Source of the DNA: Dehalococcoidales bacterium
Lineage (GTDB): Bacteria > Chloroflexota > Dehalococcoidia > Dehalococcoidales > UBA2162
DNA length: 6,839 nt
Assembly (NCBI GenBank): GCA_030648675.1
Contig: JAUSGV010000126.1
Location: 1-6,839 of the forward strand
Direction of reading: 5' to 3'
The notes beneath the pieces were generated by a model that was not told the origin of the DNA, searched no databases, and was given only the letters and a program-made list of their open reading frames with translations. Of the stretch, positions 4,302 to 6,839 are shown one piece after another. The position numbers and the translations under genes were made by a program. Position 1 is the first letter of the stretch. Each line of letters opens with the position of its first letter.

Positions 4302-6293
4302 TCAATCGGAGAGGCTCAATTCCGTTATCTCTTTGCCCAATTTCTCCACCATAATGGATAAATTTTCCCAATCTTCCGCAAGTATCCTGATTTCCTCTTT
4401 CAAGACGGCGTGTTTTTGGAGAGTGTCGGTAACGAGCACCCCATCCCTGTAATGGTTCGGGTTAGCAAATATCGATTCAAATCCTGCCAGTTGTCCCTCG
4501 AGTTCGATAAGCTTCTCCTCAACTACCTTGATCCTTTTGGAATGAAGCTGACTCTCGTTCTGTAAGCTCTTTTTCAAACGAACACGGTTCGGGGTGATCT
4601 CCGGAGCAGCCCTGGACGCATTCCGGATATTTCCCCTCTTCGGTATATTCTTCCCATTCGTCCTTTTGAGAGGTGCTCGTGCGGCCGCTCTTTCGTCGGC
4701 TGCTTTCTTCTCCAGGTAGCTGTCGTAATCGCCATAGAATATCTCGGGTCGGCCATCCTTGATTTCTACAATCTTGTCGGCCACCTCCCGTATCAGAGTC
4801 CTGTCATGGGTTATCAGACAGATGGTCCCTTGGTAATCGTTAAGCGCGTCAGCCAGTATTTCGCGGGAGGCGATATCCAGATGGTTCGTCGGCTCATCCA
4901 TAAGGAGGAGGTTGCTCGGCTGCATCAACATCTTCGCCAGCGCTACACGTGCCTTTTCTCCACCGGACAGCACTGAAATCGGCTTTCTGACATCATCTCT
5001 GCCGAAGAGAAACCCACCCAGTATTTTTCTCAGCTTCTGTTCCGGTTCGCCGGGTACGGCCAGCTGCATCTCACCGAGTACCGAGTTTGCCGGGTTCAAA
5101 AGTTCCAGCAGGTACTGGGCGTAATAGGCAGGTATGGCATTATGGCCCAATTTGCGCTCTCCCCGCTCAAAAGACAGTACCCCGGCGAGAATCTTCAATA
5201 GCGTAGTCTTACCTGCGCCATTCGGTCCTACCAATGCTACTCTATCGCCGGCGTGAATTGTGAAATCCAGTTCCTGATAAACAACGCTTGAGCCATACGA
5301 TTTTCCGACGTGTTTAAGGGAGATGACCTCTTTACCGCTGCGCGGCGACTCCGGAAAGGCGAAATGAATCTTCCTGGTTGTCCTTGGCGTTACGATTCTC
5401 TTTATTTTGTCAATCTTCTTAATCCGGCTCTGCACCTGGCGCGCTTTTGTTGCCTTGGCGCGAAAACGCTCCACAAAGAGCATTTCACGCTTTATCTCTT
5501 TCTGCTGTCGTGCCGCCGCCGCCTGTTGGGTTTCCAGTACTTGCTGGCGGTGGGCTACATATGCATCGTAGTTACCGCTATGCAGGATGACTTCACCGTT
5601 TAGTTCTATCGCGATGACCCGCTTGACGACGCGGTTGAGAAAGACACGGTCATGTGAGGTTACGACGACGGCACCCCGGTATCTCATGAGGTATTTCTCA
5701 AACCAGATGCAGGCTTCGAGATCGAGATGGTTAGTTGGCTCGTCCAGCAGCAGGAGGTCCGGCTTGATCAGCAAGAGCCGTGCCAGCGCGGCCCGCATCA
5801 GCCAGCCGCCGCTGAATTTATTCAAAGAGAACGTAAACTCCGGTTGTCTGAAGCCCAGGCCCGATAGGATCGTCTTGGCTTCATGCTCAAGATCGTAGCC
5901 GCCAGCCGCTTCATAAGCGGACTGCAACTCCCCCAGTTCACGAAGAAGTCGATCATGATTATCCACATCCCGCGACAGCATCTCCTGAAGAACGCCAATC
6001 CGGGAGAGCATGTCGGCCATCTTTGGAGAGGCACTCAGGACATCCTCCAGCAGCCGCTTCTCTGTTGAGGGGTTGATATCCTGCTTCAAAAAGCCGATAG
6101 TCAGGTCTTTCTGCTTAATAATTTCCCCGGTATCGGGGGTATTATTGCCGGCGATAATATCCAGAAGGGTAGTCTTCCCGGAACCGTTCGGCCCGAGCAA
6201 GGCGATTCGATCACGGGCATTGATATTGCAGGTCAGCCCGGCAAACAAAACCCTCTGAGCGTAACTTTTAGAGAAATTTGATATACGTAACAT
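4302..6293 (-). CDS. ABC-F family ATPase (YdiF/YheS/Uup-like ribosome-associated factor)
   Basis: This 663-residue soluble protein has two ABC ATPase domains and no membrane segment, the hallmark of ABC-F proteins. Domain 1: Walker A GPNGSGKT (34-41), signature FSGGW (160-164), Walker B LLLLDEPTNHLD (180-191), switch His214. Domain 2: Walker A GPNGAGKT (356-363), signature LSGGE (442-446), Walker B LLLMDEPTNHLD (462-473), switch His496. All catalytic residues are present. The charged linker (about 245-305) corresponds to the P-site tRNA interaction motif. A basic region and a coiled coil (about 570-660) form the C-terminal extension. Family members bind the ribosomal E site and rescue stalled or drug-bound ribosomes. 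Housekeeping versus antibiotic-resistance role cannot be told from sequence alone. The length fits YdiF-type proteins. ATG 6293 starts the canonical N-terminus, but its ribosome binding site is mediocre (GAGG 13 nt upstream, AAGG directly adjacent). A possible leader peptide ends 20 bp upstream. Confidence 0.95.
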   Translation of the reverse strand: MLRISNFSKSYAQRVLFAGLTCNINARDRIALLGPNGSGKTTLLDIIAGNNTPDTGEIIKQKDLTIGFLKQDINPSTEKRLLEDVLSASPKMADMLSRIGVLQEMLSRDVDNHDRLLRELGELQSAYEAAGGYDLEHEAKTILSGLGFRQPEFTFSLNKFSGGWLMRAALARLLLIKPDLLLLDEPTNHLDLEACIWFEKYLMRYRGAVVVTSHDRVFLNRVVKRVIAIELNGEVILHSGNYDAYVAHRQQVLETQQAAAARQQKEIKREMLFVERFRAKATKARQVQSRIKKIDKIKRIVTPRTTRKIHFAFPESPRSGKEVISLKHVGKSYGSSVVYQELDFTIHAGDRVALVGPNGAGKTTLLKILAGVLSFERGERKLGHNAIPAYYAQYLLELLNPANSVLGEMQLAVPGEPEQKLRKILGGFLFGRDDVRKPISVLSGGEKARVALAKMLMQPSNLLLMDEPTNHLDIASREILADALNDYQGTICLITHDRTLIREVADKIVEIKDGRPEIFYGDYDSYLEKKAADERAAARAPLKRTNGKNIPKRGNIRNASRAAPEITPNRVRLKKSLQNESQLHSKRIKVVEEKLIELEGQLAGFESIFANPNHYRDGVLVTDTLQKHAVLKEEIRILAEDWENLSIMVEKLGKEITELSLSD

Positions 6294-6313
6294 CCTTAAT
6301 AATTATCCTCTTA

Positions 6314-6382
6314 TTAAAGCCAAGCTAAAGCAGCCGCCCGGGCACAGATCGAGTAGATTGCAGCGGCTTGCGGTAACATCAT
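6314..6382 (-). CDS. Possible 22-residue leader peptide upstream of the ABC-F gene
   Basis: ATG 6382 is preceded by AGAGGT (6390-6395) at exactly 7 nt, a better ribosome binding site than that of the ABC-F gene. The frame reads MMLPQAAAIYSICARAAAL and ends AWL before TAA, 20 bp upstream of the ABC-F start. Many ABC-F resistance genes are induced through ribosome stalling on such leader frames, so the position is suggestive. I cannot trace a convincing terminator/antiterminator pair between the two. The frame continues open upstream to 6523 without another good ribosome binding site. It may be chance. Confidence 0.35.
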   Translation of the reverse strand: MMLPQAAAIYSICARAAALAWL

Positions 6383-6535
6383 ATCATTTACCTCTACAGA
6401 CAAGGCTGGCAGACCAAAAGACCGGCGATATAGCTTTCCCCCGCGCTTCGTAGCGAAAGGGCAACATCGACAGTCGAGGTTCTTATTTTTACGTTTTGGG
6501 GTAGAAATACCGTTGCGCGGCATGTTTTAAAGCTA

Positions 6536-6612
6536 TGGTGGGCAGTAGAGGACTCGAACCTCTGACCCCCTGCGTGTAAAGCAGGTGCTCTAACCAACTG
6601 AGCTAACCGCCC
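6536..6612 (-). tRNA. tRNA-Val (anticodon TAC)
   Basis: This 77-nt gene has a complete cloverleaf. The acceptor stem GGGCGGT/ACTGCCC has one G-U, and the D arm is GCTC...GAGC. The anticodon stem CCTGC/GCAGG carries loop TTTACAC, with anticodon TAC. The T arm is AGAGG-TTCGAGT-CCTCT. Discriminator A and an encoded CCA end the gene. It reads valine GTA and, if position 34 is modified, other GTN codons. It is the last of three tRNA genes in the cluster on this strand. Confidence 0.97.
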
Positions 6613-6618
6613 ATATTA

Positions 6619-6670
6619 ACAATAACCAACCACCAAGAAACAAATTCCAAATAATCTGTTGGTTTATTGT
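6619..6670. repeat. Inverted repeat between two tRNA genes
   Basis: ACAATAACCAAC (6619-6630) pairs with GTTGGtTTATTGT (6658-6670), 12 bp with one bulged T and a 27-nt loop. It sits in the spacer between tRNA-Arg and tRNA-Val and would be part of the precursor if they are cotranscribed. It could help processing. No U tract is present, so it is not a terminator. Confidence 0.6.
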
Positions 6671-6688
6671 ATCTTGTATCTTATATCT
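6668..6688. repeat. Three tandem heptamers TGTATCT
   Basis: Two perfect copies of TGTATCT (6668-6674 and 6675-6681) and one imperfect copy, TATATCT (6682-6688), lie in the tRNA spacer. The unit overlaps the end of the inverted repeat. No function is suggested. Confidence 0.7.
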
Positions 6689-6701
6689 TGGCTATTATTC
6701 A

Positions 6702-6779
6702 TGGTGCGCCTGGTGGGACTCGAACCCACGACTTCAGCCTTCGCAGGGCTGCGCTCTAATCCAACTGAGCTACAGGCGC
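6702..6779 (-). tRNA. tRNA-Arg (anticodon GCG)
   Basis: This 78-nt gene has a complete cloverleaf. The acceptor stem is GCGCCTG/CAGGCGC, and the D arm GCTC...GAGC includes an A in the D loop at the arginine identity position (GGATTAG). The anticodon stem CAGCC/GGCTG carries loop CTGCGAA, giving anticodon GCG. The T arm is GTGGG-TTCGAGT-CCCAC. Discriminator A and an encoded CCA end the gene. It reads CGC and CGU. Most bacteria instead use ACG, converted to ICG by TadA, for this box. Confidence 0.95.
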
Positions 6780-6785
6780 TCTCTA

Positions 6786-6839
6786 TGGTGCCGAGGGAGA
6801 GATTTGAACTCTCATGCCCTTGCGGACACTACGCCCTGA
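6786..6839 (-). tRNA. tRNA-Leu (anticodon CAG), 5' part outside window
   Basis: The 3' 54 nt of a class II tRNA are present: anticodon loop from T33 reading CAG, then GG, anticodon stem CGTAG, and the long variable arm TGTCC-GCAA-GGGCA. The T arm GAGAG-TTCAAAT-CTCTC, acceptor strand CCTCGGC, discriminator A and encoded CCA follow. The variable arm and the acceptor strand are typical of bacterial tRNA-Leu. Leu rather than Ser follows from the A73 discriminator and the CAG anticodon. The 5' acceptor strand and D arm lie beyond 6839. Confidence 0.9.

Noticed and set aside
6394..6597. 67-codon minus-strand frame beginning MVRAPALHAGG
   Set aside because: This is the typical false reading of a tRNA-Val gene, which the cloverleaf at 6536-6612 explains.
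6786..6839. Possible tRNA-Sec, since TCA can be read just before GGGCG
   Set aside because: That register would misplace the anticodon stem. With CGTAG as the stem before the variable arm, the anticodon is CAG, and the variable arm and acceptor match tRNA-Leu.

Overview
The window looks like chromosomal DNA from a low-to-medium GC Gram-positive bacterium, most likely an anaerobic Clostridia/Peptococcaceae-type organism. This rests on the strong AGGAGG-type ribosome binding sites, TTG and GTG starts, intrinsic terminators with long U tracts, tRNA genes with encoded CCA, and small zinc-ribbon and LuxR-type proteins typical of that group. It is an inference from style, not from a marker gene. 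No mobile element, CRISPR array or phage gene was recognised.

Layout. Positions 1-168 hold the 3' end of a gene whose last residues form a duplicated ~23-residue motif. Then comes a small membrane protein gene on the minus strand (377-817) with a run of seven GCG triplets. Reading the other way is a type IV pilin-like gene (1046-1453) with a TTG start, a structured leader and a perfect 18-bp terminator. Next is a stand-alone LuxR-type regulator (1684-2142). Positions 2143-3380 are mostly non-coding. This stretch holds a start-less, probably decayed reading frame on the minus strand (about 2144-2540), a REP-like hairpin repeat, a candidate structured RNA of about 250 nt with its own promoter and terminator (about 2826-3077), and three consecutive inverted repeats leading into the next gene.

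Positions 3381-4185 carry three small genes, each with a near-perfect Shine-Dalgarno: a double zinc-ribbon protein, a 46-residue basic protein and a 62-residue Cys-rich protein. The start codon and Shine-Dalgarno of the first are buried in an 11-bp perfect hairpin. This is the most striking regulatory signal in the window.

The right side is read on the minus strand: tRNA-Leu(CAG, partial), tRNA-Arg(GCG), tRNA-Val(TAC), then a possible 22-residue leader peptide, then a full-length ABC-F ATPase (4302-6293) acting on the ribosome. tRNA-Arg with a GCG anticodon is unusual for bacteria.

No single pathway links these genes. The shared theme is translation and stress-type small proteins (ABC-F, tRNAs, zinc ribbons), with much apparent RNA-level control.
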